14,394 nt of DNA. It comes from Thermoplasmata archaeon. Lineage in GTDB: Archaea > Thermoplasmatota > Thermoplasmata > Thermoplasmatales > Thermoplasmataceae. The DNA lies in assembly GCA_021816385.1 (NCBI GenBank), contig JAKAYJ010000011.1, positions 1 through 14,394 of the forward strand. The letters run 5' to 3'. Below are positions 7,058 to 14,394 of the stretch, piece after piece; position 1 is the stretch's first letter, and each line of letters starts with the position of its first letter. The position numbers and the translations under genes were made by a program. Below the pieces are notes generated by a model, which saw nothing but the letters and a program-made list of their open reading frames with translations, ran no database searches and had not been told where the DNA came from.

Positions 7058-7384
7058 CTATTCACCGGGAATAAAAATTCTGTGGAATGGCTGGCCTTTG
7101 AGAAGGTTTTTTCCTGACGTTGTTGTCTCGTGAAAAGCCCTTGATTCCATAAAATCCCTGAAAGATTCCCTGGTTTTCCACAGGCTCAGGATAAGATATT
7201 CACTGCTGCTGGTATCCTTGTAGAGTTTTGCCTCTATGAAGCCCTCTGCGTTGGCCTTCAGGTAATCTATGACTCCACTGAACATCTTTTCAAAGTCCTT
7301 CTCCATCCCTTCCTTCACGTCATAGTAAAGCCCCACGTTGACCAGGCTTTCCGTATTTTCTCTCTCCCTTTCACCCGTATTCAA
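7058..7384 (-). CDS. ABM-fold (antibiotic biosynthesis monooxygenase-like) protein
   Basis: This 108-residue protein fits the ferredoxin-like dimeric alpha/beta barrel of the ABM superfamily. A first strand VNVGLYYDVKEG (16-27) leads into a helix EKDFEKMFSGVIDYL. Then comes the strand pair GFIEAKLYKD and EYLILSLWKT, a helix RESFRDFMES with RAFHE, and a final strand (about 98-106). Members include heme-degrading, quinone-forming and stress-related enzymes, and the sequence does not decide among these. Its TTG start overlaps the cydB stop (TTGA) with GGAGG just upstream, so it is translationally coupled to cydB. That suggests a role linked to the oxidase, such as heme or quinol handling (inference). 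The spacing of GGAGG to TTG is short (4 nt), so a start slightly further in remains possible. Confidence 0.75.
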   Translation of the reverse strand: MNTGERERENTESLVNVGLYYDVKEGMEKDFEKMFSGVIDYLKANAEGFIEAKLYKDTSSSEYLILSLWKTRESFRDFMESRAFHETTTSGKNLLKGQPFHRIFIPGE

Positions 7385-8382
7385 GACACCTCCGCTGGAC
7401 CTCTGCTCCCACTGAAATAAATTTTAAAGTAATAGGAAAGGAACGCAAGAACTGTAATACCTCCAATTATGGTGAAAATGAACATTGCATTTTGCATTGC
7501 CTGATTGGCAAAGTAAGTAGTAACATTCAGTTTGAAATCAAAGAGATATGGAAGGATCGCTCTTTCAATACCAGCCACTGCTATGCTCATGAGTGCAAGG
7601 TAAACCACCTTGTTCCTCACTATGTTTCCAGTTTTCCTGAACATACCAAGCACAGGAATCGCAACTGTTATTCCTACGGGAAGCAGTATTATGGAGGAAA
7701 GCCTGCTTGAAAATACAAATGCAAACGAGGCAACATTTATTGCAATGCCTGCAATGGTAAGCAACACCGGAATAATGCCCGTTGAACTCTGTAACTGCTT
7801 TTTCCCCACATCAATAATTGTTTCATTTTTCCCTGTTCCACGGTAGAAGATAAAGGAGTGCCCGAAGTAAATTATGGCCGTTCCTGCCATGAATCCAATG
7901 TCAGGAAGATATGCGAGGAATCTGTAAAAACTGAACGTGCTGTTTGCAAGGTCCACGCCTCTGCCATCAACTATGGAACCATAAACTATGAGAAGAATGA
8001 GCCCCAGAAATAGAGTGATCCCTGCATATGTTGTGTATAGTGTTCTTTCATTGAATCTTTTTCCCTTCCATACGAACTCCGCAAATATTATGGATGCGTT
8101 CCTAAAGCTGTAGACTATAATAACAGCAAGTATGGCAATTATGTAAATGGATGCCACATCAGGTATGATGGCAGGCGCCAGCCCCTCAACGTTAACAACA
8201 TAGAATACAAAGAAGGTACCTGTTACCTCCCAGATTGGAACAATGAATTTTTTAATTTCGTCCACAGTCTCATGATACCTGAGGATCAGGGATGATCCAG
8301 CCATGAACTCTGTGCTGATCAGTGAGAAGAAAACAGCAAAAATAACCGTGTTGAGGAAATACTCTGCCTCAGTGAACGACAC
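7381..8382 (-). CDS. cydB: Cytochrome bd-type quinol oxidase subunit II (divergent)
   Basis: This hydrophobic protein has about nine predicted membrane segments and directly follows cydA, so it is assigned as the partner subunit of the oxidase; its own sequence is divergent. Near the N-terminus EYFLNTVIFAVFFSLIS, then FMAGSSLIL and IWEVTGTFFVFYVVNVEGLAP, form the first two membrane segments. The family role is to stabilise subunit I and its hemes; it carries no heme ligand of its own in well-studied enzymes. The frame is open to an ATG at 8421, inside cydA, but that codon has no ribosome binding site. A GTG at 8382 has AAGGAG (8397-8392) at 9-nt spacing and overlaps the cydA end by only 14 nt, so I chose GTG, giving 333 residues instead of 346. 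Confidence 0.75.
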   Translation of the reverse strand: MSFTEAEYFLNTVIFAVFFSLISTEFMAGSSLILRYHETVDEIKKFIVPIWEVTGTFFVFYVVNVEGLAPAIIPDVASIYIIAILAVIIVYSFRNASIIFAEFVWKGKRFNERTLYTTYAGITLFLGLILLIVYGSIVDGRGVDLANSTFSFYRFLAYLPDIGFMAGTAIIYFGHSFIFYRGTGKNETIIDVGKKQLQSSTGIIPVLLTIAGIAINVASFAFVFSSRLSSIILLPVGITVAIPVLGMFRKTGNIVRNKVVYLALMSIAVAGIERAILPYLFDFKLNVTTYFANQAMQNAMFIFTIIGGITVLAFLSYYFKIYFSGSRGPAEVS

Positions 8383-9727
8383 TTTTGTCAACTCCTTTTG
8401 GGCTCTGCGGAACTTCATCAAAACGCATTACGCGGGCAATATAGTATATGGAAAAGGGTATAACCACTATGTAGAATATCATTATACCGATCCCTAGAGG
8501 GATAATGGAAGGTGATGTATTGGCTGCCTGTGTAACTGTCATCTCGTTGTATATGATCCATGGCTGCCTTCCAACCTCATCAGTGACCCAGCCCGAATCA
8601 TATACCAGCTCTGCAAGTATACCTGCAATGACGCCCCCGTAAATGAAGAATTTCCTTTCCAGAGGATTCTTTCTGAGTATCAGGAAAAGGATGAGAAAGA
8701 ACATGAACAGACCGATGAGAGTGCCTCCAAGTACCATGACATCAAACGTGAGATGAATGAATAAAGGCGGCCAGGTTGACGGATTAAATTCATAAAGTCC
8801 GGGAACTGTCCCCTTTCCCAGTGTCAGAGGGAACGCGAGAAGATTCTGGAGGTGGGGTATTGTTATGTAAAATTTAGGAATACCGTTTATCAGTATACCG
8901 CCAATCATCTCCGGTGCACTTGTGGAGGTCTTGAAGAGGTTAAGTTCAATGGCAGCATATTTCAAAGGCTGAACCGTAATGAGCATGGATGCTGTCAGTG
9001 TTCCGCTGAGACCTGCAAGTATTATTGATGCCGCGGCTGTGGAAGCTGCAACAACCGCACCCTTTTTAAGCATGGGAATGAACCTTCCGTCTGACTTTAA
9101 TATCTTCAAAAGGAAATAGGCAAGAATCGCAAATGATCCGGCTGCAAACGTTGTTGTAACAACATGGAATTCCTCGCTCCATGTGGAGATGGTGTTAAAA
9201 ACTGCGAACGGATTTATGTTGCTCAGGACACCGGATGTTTTGAATGCTGCCAGATTAAAGCCATCCGGCGTGTTCATCCATGCATTGATCATTGTTATGA
9301 AGATTGCAGAAAGCGTGGTGCCTATTGTAACAAATAGGGAAAGGACCCAGTGGGTGTAGCGATTTTTAAACCTGTCCCAGAAATAGAAATACATGACAAG
9401 AGCTATGGATTCTAGGAAGAAGGCAAAAACTTCGGCATAAAAAGGAAGGATTGCAACCTGACCGACAACATCCATAAATTTTGGAAACAGGGCAAACAGT
9501 TCTATTGCTATCATTGTGCCGCTGGCTGTTCCTATTGCAAAGATGATGATCAACGCCTTTGACATTCTCCGCGCCAGAATTTCATAATCCTGATCCCTTT
9601 TTCTTATGCCAAGAAATTCCACGACTGATATAAAAAAGGCAAGAGCTATGGTAAGGGTAACGAGGAGAACGTGTGAACCTATGGAGAAAGCAAAGAAAAA
9701 CCTGTCAAAGTTCACAACATTTACCAT
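8369..9727 (-). CDS. cydA: Cytochrome bd-type quinol oxidase subunit I
   Basis: The 452-residue integral membrane protein carries the hallmarks of CydA, the subunit that oxidises quinol and reduces O2 to water. Visible are His19 (GSHV), matching the axial ligand position of the high-spin heme, and FFLESIALVMYFYFW with a conserved acidic residue near 100. Also present are EEFHVV with His near 188 (matching E. coli H186), the Q-loop signature QPLKYAAIE (about 253-261, carrying the quinol-binding Lys and Glu) and GRQPW (about 385-389). Length is near that of short Q-loop forms. It heads a run cydA-cydB-ABM-methyltransferase. A TATA-like box at 9751-9760 implies a start of transcription at or just ahead of the ATG. 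No cydX- or cydDC-like gene is present. Confidence 0.93.
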   Translation of the reverse strand: MVNVVNFDRFFFAFSIGSHVLLVTLTIALAFFISVVEFLGIRKRDQDYEILARRMSKALIIIFAIGTASGTMIAIELFALFPKFMDVVGQVAILPFYAEVFAFFLESIALVMYFYFWDRFKNRYTHWVLSLFVTIGTTLSAIFITMINAWMNTPDGFNLAAFKTSGVLSNINPFAVFNTISTWSEEFHVVTTTFAAGSFAILAYFLLKILKSDGRFIPMLKKGAVVAASTAAASIILAGLSGTLTASMLITVQPLKYAAIELNLFKTSTSAPEMIGGILINGIPKFYITIPHLQNLLAFPLTLGKGTVPGLYEFNPSTWPPLFIHLTFDVMVLGGTLIGLFMFFLILFLILRKNPLERKFFIYGGVIAGILAELVYDSGWVTDEVGRQPWIIYNEMTVTQAANTSPSIIPLGIGIMIFYIVVIPFSIYYIARVMRFDEVPQSPKGVDKSVVH

Positions 9728-9750
9728 ATCTTCCCACTGTTTATCGCTTC

Positions 9751-9760
9751 TTAATATTTA
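9751..9760 (-). promoter_or_regulatory. TATA box of the cyd operon
   Basis: On the minus strand TAAATATTAA is centred about 26-28 nt before the cydA ATG at 9727, which is the spacing of an archaeal promoter for a leaderless or near-leaderless message. Confidence 0.5.
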
Positions 9761-10173
9761 CGTTCTAGGATGAAAAAAATCACACCATCGGAATAAAAGG
9801 CACATCAGCAAATTCAGAAATAATTCACCATACCGAATGATCATGCTTTGCTCCTTTCCAGCCCAACCCTGTTGCGTTTCTATGGAACCACTGACAGCCT
9901 GATCAATACCTGTGCAATTTATCTTCAGGCTAATTTTTTCATTGGAATTGAATCCGATGCCAGAAAATTTCTCTGCTGTTATAAGTCCGAAAATTCTGTT
10001 TTCCGTTTTTCCCATATGTTAGTGCTCTGAAATTCTTTTAGCTCCACCATGAATTTCATGAGAGAACATAACCTTCTGAAAAGTTACAGAATATCTCTCT
10101 GATATCTATTATGCAACACTAATTCCATCTCTGATTTCACGACCTCTATGGTATTATACATGACAAGAGTAAT

Positions 10174-10183
10174 TATTTTATAC
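10174..10183 (+). promoter_or_regulatory. TATA box of the surface-protein operon
   Basis: TATTTTATAC is centred about 30 nt before the ATG at 10209. It predicts initiation at about 10205, close to the start codon, giving a near-leaderless first gene. Confidence 0.5.
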
Positions 10184-10208
10184 GAAGAATGATTGTTTCT
10201 CTTTGGTA

Positions 10209-10949
10209 ATGAAGAGGAACAATAGAATCACCATGATTGCCTTGGTTGTGGCGGTTATAGTGGTTTCTCCTTTTGCTTATTTCGGAATTGATACATATCT
10301 GTTGAGCAGCTCGTCTCATCCCATTCCTATAACGGCAGTCAACTCCACTGAAGTATATGTATGGAAAGGTAATTACATGCATTCTCTGTATCCAGACGTT
10401 GTGAACCTGACGCAGCAGAATCTGTCTGTCATAATAAACGGCCCAGGCCTACCGGAATCTTTCCTCAACGCGACTGTTGAGGGAGTTTCAGCTCTTAATC
10501 CGATGGGAGGGCCACCCCCTGGACAGCTGCAGACTCTCCTATATTTCAATGTGAGTGGACACATCTCATCCGAACTTAAACCCAGGATATTGGAGATAAG
10601 GCAGAATTATTCCATTTCTCACGATTTATCCTTTAGCAGTTGTGTACGTCCTGCTTTTTTCCACAGAAAAAACACGGCCCCGTTATCGGCATGCCAGGAT
10701 CCATGCAGGGGAGTCTTAAACAGTTCAGAGTGCCATATTTTTCCTTCAAATATCACAGAGAGCCTCATTAATCAGAATACAACAAACATCAGCCATTATT
10801 ACAACTTTTACCTATATTTCAGTGTAGAGGAGAATAACTGTAGATTATATCAGGGTTTTTACGACTATCTTGGTTTCCAGTTCATCCTCCAGGGACTGTC
10901 CAAACCTGTAGAGATTTCACTTGTATTGGAGGTGATGGACAATAGCTAA
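10209..10949 (+). CDS. Membrane-anchored extracellular protein of unknown function
   Basis: A Lys/Arg-rich N-terminus (MKRNNR) is followed by one hydrophobic segment (about residues 8-28, ALVVAVIVVSPFAYFGI), then an exported domain to residue 246. This fits a signal anchor or uncleaved signal peptide, with the C-terminal part outside the cell. The ectodomain has ten N-x-S/T sequons, expected to be N-glycosylated in this group, and five cysteines (in SSCVRP, SACQDPC, SECHIF, NNCRLY). I recognise no domain. The frame is open to a TTG at 10203, but the ATG at 10209 fits the promoter better. Its last codons carry the perfect ribosome binding site of the following Hint-domain gene, so the two proteins are probably made together and may interact. 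Confidence 0.72.
   Translation: MKRNNRITMIALVVAVIVVSPFAYFGIDTYLLSSSSHPIPITAVNSTEVYVWKGNYMHSLYPDVVNLTQQNLSVIINGPGLPESFLNATVEGVSALNPMGGPPPGQLQTLLYFNVSGHISSELKPRILEIRQNYSISHDLSFSSCVRPAFFHRKNTAPLSACQDPCRGVLNSSECHIFPSNITESLINQNTTNISHYYNFYLYFSVEENNCRLYQGFYDYLGFQFILQGLSKPVEISLVLEVMDNS
10928..10936 (+). promoter_or_regulatory. Perfect ribosome binding site for the Hint-domain protein gene
   Basis: GGAGGTGAT matches the full archaeal anti-Shine-Dalgarno sequence at the 16S 3' end. It is 5 nt before an in-frame ATA (10942-10944), but 32 nt before the first canonical start, GTG at 10969. The ATG at 10935 is in the upstream frame (last four codons) and cannot be the start. The site therefore argues for initiation at ATA. 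Confidence 0.75.
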
Positions 10950-10968
10950 ACACTTCTTTACCATTTTA

Positions 10969-13272
10969 GTGTTCTTGCTCATGGCATTCTCAGTGTTTTC
11001 AGTTCTGGCAGGCAACACATCTTATGCAGATGTCTCAGCTTCCAATGCTTCCCAGCAGCCAATAACAGGTCTCTATGGCTACAGAGGAAATGATGTCTTT
11101 TATTTGACTACGGCTATCCGTGATAACGCCTATTGCTTCTATTATCTTCCAAACATAACTGGCAAAAGTGCATCGCAAACTTGCTTAACCATAAAATCTC
11201 CAGGTAAAAGCTGCACTTGCAACAAATATTTAACTGATGACGCTAATACAATCGCATCCGGGTCAAATATCTCTTTTGAAAAAAATTGTTCCATATCGCT
11301 TGAAGAGTCTTATAATCCACAACAAAATTCAATGTGTCTGCGCATTCCAGTAACAACACTGGCAACATCCATTACTGACTGTGAGCAAGGGTCAAGTGGT
11401 GTATACCTCGGTAAAGCATCTGTGTGGCGTGTTGGTGTTATTTATAATGTGTCAAAAAGCATTCAAAGTAATCCAAATGATAATGGATTCTGCTTACTTA
11501 CCGTACCAAAACTTGATGCAGGTTACAACATAACTAATTTGACAACAAAAATTGCATCCAGCAACAGCTCCATTTATAATGAATACGGTGAATATCTCTC
11601 ATATGTTTCTGATGCTGCTTATGCCTTGTCTCTTCTCAGTTTGGCGACAGGCCAGCTTTACCTTGCAATACCAGCCTATCTTGTAGGTGCCATAACCACA
11701 CTTTACTCCCTTTCGAACATCGACACATCGGATAGTACGGTACCCTATTCAACATATGGATTCACGGACATTGGGCGAGTCACCTCAAGTGGCGAAGCAG
11801 CATACGTACTTATGCCTGTCTCCGAAAACACAGGAAAGTGCTGCGTACATGATGAAACCTATCGAGCATTGAATAACACCATTTCATTCACAACTTTTGC
11901 GCAATTGCGAATAAATAAATGCGACTTCTCGGATTCCGGTACCCTGAATATTTCAGGTCTTAACCAAATGTGGGTAACTGGATGCTCGGCACAATGTACA
12001 AATCCTTCAACTCCAATAAATGGTTCAAAATCCAATCTATCTATCCCCATATCTCCTGCTTACACTATCTCGGGGACTGTAAGTAATAGTAGCGGCCAAG
12101 CATTGAGCGGTCAAAAGGTGAGGATTTGTGACAATACTAATGATACGGCATATGTTGTGATAACTAACTCTACAGGTCATTACCGCTTCTTCGCGAAACC
12201 TGACTGCGATTACACTGTTTCACTGTGTTCTGATACAGATTGTGCCCGTTACCTGAGTGCGTCAAGCACGAACAATGAGGGCGGAAACACTAGTGTAAAT
12301 TTCATACTACCATATACGGTGAATTTCATAGAATCCGGTCTCCATGGAAATACATGGTCTGTCACTTTGAACTGGTCGGGTGTCAGTCAGACCATACAAA
12401 GCAGTTCAGATGAGATTACATTCCACGTGCCTTACAATTTAGACAAATATACAATAAATCCCGTGGCAGGGTATTCTTCATCACCATCATCTGGAACATT
12501 AGATTTGAGGCAAAATTCATACTCATACACACAGTTAATATCATTCACACCCACCATTCATTATACAGTGACATTCAGCAGCGGAGGTAGCAACAAGGGT
12601 GATCCATGGGCAATCACCTTGAACGGAACTACAGAACAGTCTGAATCAAATACCATATCTTTCAAAGAACCTAATGGTTATTTCAGTTGGAGAGTATCCA
12701 GTGCAACTGAGCGTGTTTCTGACGGTACAATAACTTATGTCTGGTCAGGATCACCTGATTCTGGTACAGTCAACGTTGATGGCGGATCTGCCTCGATCTC
12801 CACAACTCTCACGCTGGAGGAAGTGATAGACAACTTCGGTGGTGGCGGAAAAGGCGGAGGTGGATGTGTGAATTCCACCACTGAAATACTAATGGCAAAC
12901 TTCACATACATGCAGGCAAGGTATATTGTTCCGGGAGACTATGTTATGTCATACAACATAACAACACATCAGTACCAGCCTGCTGAAGTCATGACAACGT
13001 ATATGACCCCCCATCATACAACACAGTATACCATCAACGGAATACTGCAGACTTCAAAGTATCAGCCCATACTTACAAACCATGGTTATGTGGAAGCTGG
13101 AAATCTCACCACAAATGATTCCATATACAACGCAATAACAGGAACTTTCCAGAAGGTGTTCAGCATATCTGTGTCTCACGGAAACTTCACCATGTATGAC
13201 TTCCAGATACCTCCGGATTATGATTTCATTGCGTATTTATGGGTTGTATATGATCTGACCATAAAACCATGA
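10969..13272 (+). CDS. Secreted multidomain surface protein with C-terminal Hint (hedgehog/intein-like) domain
   Basis: Residues of the 767-codon frame: signal peptide (1 to about 24, ending near NTSYA); an unrecognised Cys- and Asn-rich region (about 25-355) with a hydrophobic stretch near 215-248; a carboxypeptidase-regulatory-like beta domain (about 365-447, YTISGTVSNSSGQALSG); and two archaeal surface modules (449 YTVNFIESGLHGNTW, 532 YTVTFSSGG). A glycine linker then leads to a Hint domain from Cys633. Hint features are C-x3-T-x-x-I-L (block A), PGDYVMSYN, a block-B-like TSKYQPIL (695-702) and the end MYDFQIPPDYDFIA. The protein has 17 Cys before Cys633 and over twenty sequons. It is exported and probably self-processing or formerly so. 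The true start is likely ATA at 10942: it adds a K/H-containing n-region and has a perfect ribosome binding site. The GTG given here is the first canonical start. Confidence 0.85.
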   Translation: MFLLMAFSVFSVLAGNTSYADVSASNASQQPITGLYGYRGNDVFYLTTAIRDNAYCFYYLPNITGKSASQTCLTIKSPGKSCTCNKYLTDDANTIASGSNISFEKNCSISLEESYNPQQNSMCLRIPVTTLATSITDCEQGSSGVYLGKASVWRVGVIYNVSKSIQSNPNDNGFCLLTVPKLDAGYNITNLTTKIASSNSSIYNEYGEYLSYVSDAAYALSLLSLATGQLYLAIPAYLVGAITTLYSLSNIDTSDSTVPYSTYGFTDIGRVTSSGEAAYVLMPVSENTGKCCVHDETYRALNNTISFTTFAQLRINKCDFSDSGTLNISGLNQMWVTGCSAQCTNPSTPINGSKSNLSIPISPAYTISGTVSNSSGQALSGQKVRICDNTNDTAYVVITNSTGHYRFFAKPDCDYTVSLCSDTDCARYLSASSTNNEGGNTSVNFILPYTVNFIESGLHGNTWSVTLNWSGVSQTIQSSSDEITFHVPYNLDKYTINPVAGYSSSPSSGTLDLRQNSYSYTQLISFTPTIHYTVTFSSGGSNKGDPWAITLNGTTEQSESNTISFKEPNGYFSWRVSSATERVSDGTITYVWSGSPDSGTVNVDGGSASISTTLTLEEVIDNFGGGGKGGGGCVNSTTEILMANFTYMQARYIVPGDYVMSYNITTHQYQPAEVMTTYMTPHHTTQYTINGILQTSKYQPILTNHGYVEAGNLTTNDSIYNAITGTFQKVFSISVSHGNFTMYDFQIPPDYDFIAYLWVVYDLTIKP
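12865..13269 (+). other. Hint domain with altered catalytic residues
   Basis: The domain spans residues 633-767. Cys633 follows the linker GGGGKGGGG, so position -1 is Gly, favourable for an N-to-S acyl shift. The block-B T-x-x-H motif reads T695-S-K-Y698. The C-terminal HN motif reads Y761-D762, and five more residues (LTIKP) end the protein. The N-terminal nucleophile is thus kept, while the helper His and the Asn needed for C-terminal cleavage are replaced. Family knowledge predicts at most N-terminal thioester chemistry (hydrolysis, or transfer to a nucleophile as in Hedgehog), not splicing. Confidence 0.75.
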
Positions 13273-13534
13273 AATGATACATGGAAAAACAACCTGATAT
13301 GAAACATTCTCCAGAAAAATTCCATCATCTGCTATGGATATCAATCACTTTTCAGAGAAATTATATAAATTAAAGGGCAAAACCTCTGATATTTCCTTGA
13401 AATCCTTATGAACCCTTGCTTGAAGTTGATCGGATCAAAATAATGATTCTAACTTTTCAGTTTCTTAGGGTATAAGATTCGTCGTTTCATTGGTAACTGT
13501 ATTTTACCGGATCTGACGATAGAATAGTTTATTA

Positions 13535-14394
13535 ATGTGTATACTCGATTACTGTATATACGAATCCAGAGATACTGAAGGCTGCAAAGAAGATCGGAGA
13601 GGAGAGAGGCATTCCGGTGGAAGTGAAGTCCATGGGGGAATTCCTATTATCTATAGAGACACCACGAGATGGGACAGGGAGAGAAAGAAGAGGATCAAGG
13701 TATCGGAATACATAGGAAGGATCACTGAGCATGGCCTGGTTGTAAACGCCGGTCAAGATTTGTGCAAAATCGCCGGACCGTATACGAGTTTGGGAATTCT
13801 TAACTCCTGCTCTCAGCTGCTTCAGATCTGATCCTGGAGCTGAAGCGCAGGTTTCCAGATCACTTGCCAGAGATACTGGCCATGTCCATGGTCAGGGCAG
13901 AGGATCCAAGGTCAATTAAACTCATGAAGAGTGCCTGGGAAAAGCTCTATGCATCCACACAGATCGATGCATAGCTCTCGGAGAACACAATATGGGAGAA
14001 ACTCCAGTGTAAAGGATCTGGGTGGAAAGTATCTTTACATGTACGAGGACACGTCTCTTCGAGCAGAGGAGGAGACCAATCTGATAAGAAAGATCGAGAG
14101 CGGAGAGAAGGAGCAGAAAGATCTCATTGTTGAGAGAAACAGGCTCGGAAAATTCGCAATACTGAGCAATATGCGATCCGATCCGAAAGAGATATACGAA
14201 CTCTACAAGTCTCGGGAAGAGGTGGAGGTCACATTTGACTCCATGTAGAACGAGCTGGAGAACGACAAATCGTATTTGCATACAACCGACGGTATCAGGG
14301 GATATTTCTTCATATCTTTCGTATCACTGTATATTTACTTCAGCATCCTTGAGACGCTGAAGGAGAAGAAACTCTCACAGAAAATATCCGTGAA
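13535..14394 (+). pseudogene. Decayed IS4/IS1634-type DDE transposase, truncated by the window edge
   Basis: Conserved pieces of one transposase lie in order but in different frames. YTNPEILKAAKKIGEERG and a VEVKSMGEF segment (from 13557) are followed, after a frameshift, by YRDTTRWDRERKKR and KVSEYIGRITEHG. In another frame come VYEFGNS, a TAA stop (13801-13803), then LELKRRFPDHLPEILAMSMV and SAWEKLYAS, ended by TAG (13972-13974). After a jump come GGKYLYMYEDTSL and IYELYKSREEVEVTFDSM, a TAG (14246-14248), then NELENDKSYL and IRGYFFISFVSLYIYF to the window edge. The Y-x2-R-x3-E-x6-K signature of IS4-like elements is intact except that the Lys codon is TAG. The central part, which should hold the first two catalytic Asp residues, is missing. 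No inverted terminal repeat was identified. Confidence 0.85.

Larger units (their letters stand above)
9728..10208. other. Divergent intergenic region between cydA and the surface-protein operon
   Basis: About 480 nt separate two divergent transcripts and hold both promoters. A minus-strand 85-codon frame (9758-10015) contains soluble-looking sequence in its first two thirds, then a Cys/Trp-rich hydrophobic end. It has no ribosome binding site, clear TATA box or recognised motif, and would cover the cydA promoter. I treat it as probably non-coding. No stable RNA structure was recognised. Confidence 0.45.

Noticed and set aside
9758..10015. 85-codon minus-strand frame upstream of cydA
   Set aside because: No ribosome binding site, no clear promoter, no recognisable motif; it overlaps the cydA TATA box and ends in a Cys/Trp-rich tail of non-coding character.
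12865..13272. Hint domain as a splicing intein or as the processing module of a polymorphic toxin
   Set aside because: There is no C-extein or toxin after it: only five residues follow the position of the usual terminal Asn, and the His-Asn needed for C-terminal cleavage is absent.
13972..14248. In-frame TAG codons of the transposase region read as pyrrolysine
   Set aside because: A TAA stop, frameshifts and a large internal deletion are also present, so decay explains the TAGs; no sign of Pyl genes in the window.

Overview
The window looks like chromosomal DNA from an acidophilic Thermoplasmatales-type archaeon (Thermoplasma, Ferroplasma or Cuniculiplasma relatives). This is inferred from several things. 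Archaeal TATA boxes lie about 25 nt upstream of near-leaderless starts. GGAGGTGAT-type ribosome binding sites occur inside operons. A divergent cytochrome bd oxidase is present. A sequon-rich exported protein carries 'YTVNFIESGL...W.VTLN' modules of the kind seen in this group's surface proteins. No rRNA or tRNA gene and no CRISPR array was found.

Layout, left to right: (i) a minus-strand S9-family serine peptidase (144-1928) and a minus-strand prephenate dehydratase pheA (2197-3021), each with its own promoter; (ii) a minus-strand two-gene metal operon, in which a short DtxR-family regulator (4359-4763) is followed by a NicO/RcnA-like membrane protein (3392-4345), with a perfect 15-bp palindrome between TATA box and start codon as candidate operator; (iii) an AT-rich gene-poor stretch with a GC-rich inverted repeat and a 16-bp tandem repeat, leading to a plus-strand DUF2203 gene (5304-5660); (iv) a minus-strand run reading cydA, cydB, an ABM-fold protein and a gamma-type adenine DNA methyltransferase (9727 down to 5690), tightly packed and probably one transcript; (v) a plus-strand two-gene cell-surface unit (10209-13272), a small membrane-anchored protein followed by a 767-residue secreted protein ending in a Hint (hedgehog/intein-like) domain; (vi) a decayed IS4/IS1634-type transposase remnant running off the right edge.

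How the genes fit together: cydA and cydB form the terminal quinol oxidase. The ABM protein is translationally coupled to them and may serve heme or quinone chemistry (inference). The DtxR-like regulator probably controls itself and the downstream transporter from one operator, but most residues of the classical metal site are replaced. The surface pair is the most unusual part: the Hint domain keeps its N-terminal cysteine after a glycine linker, but has Tyr where the block-B His, Tyr where the penultimate His, and Asp where the terminal Asn are expected, and nothing long follows it.
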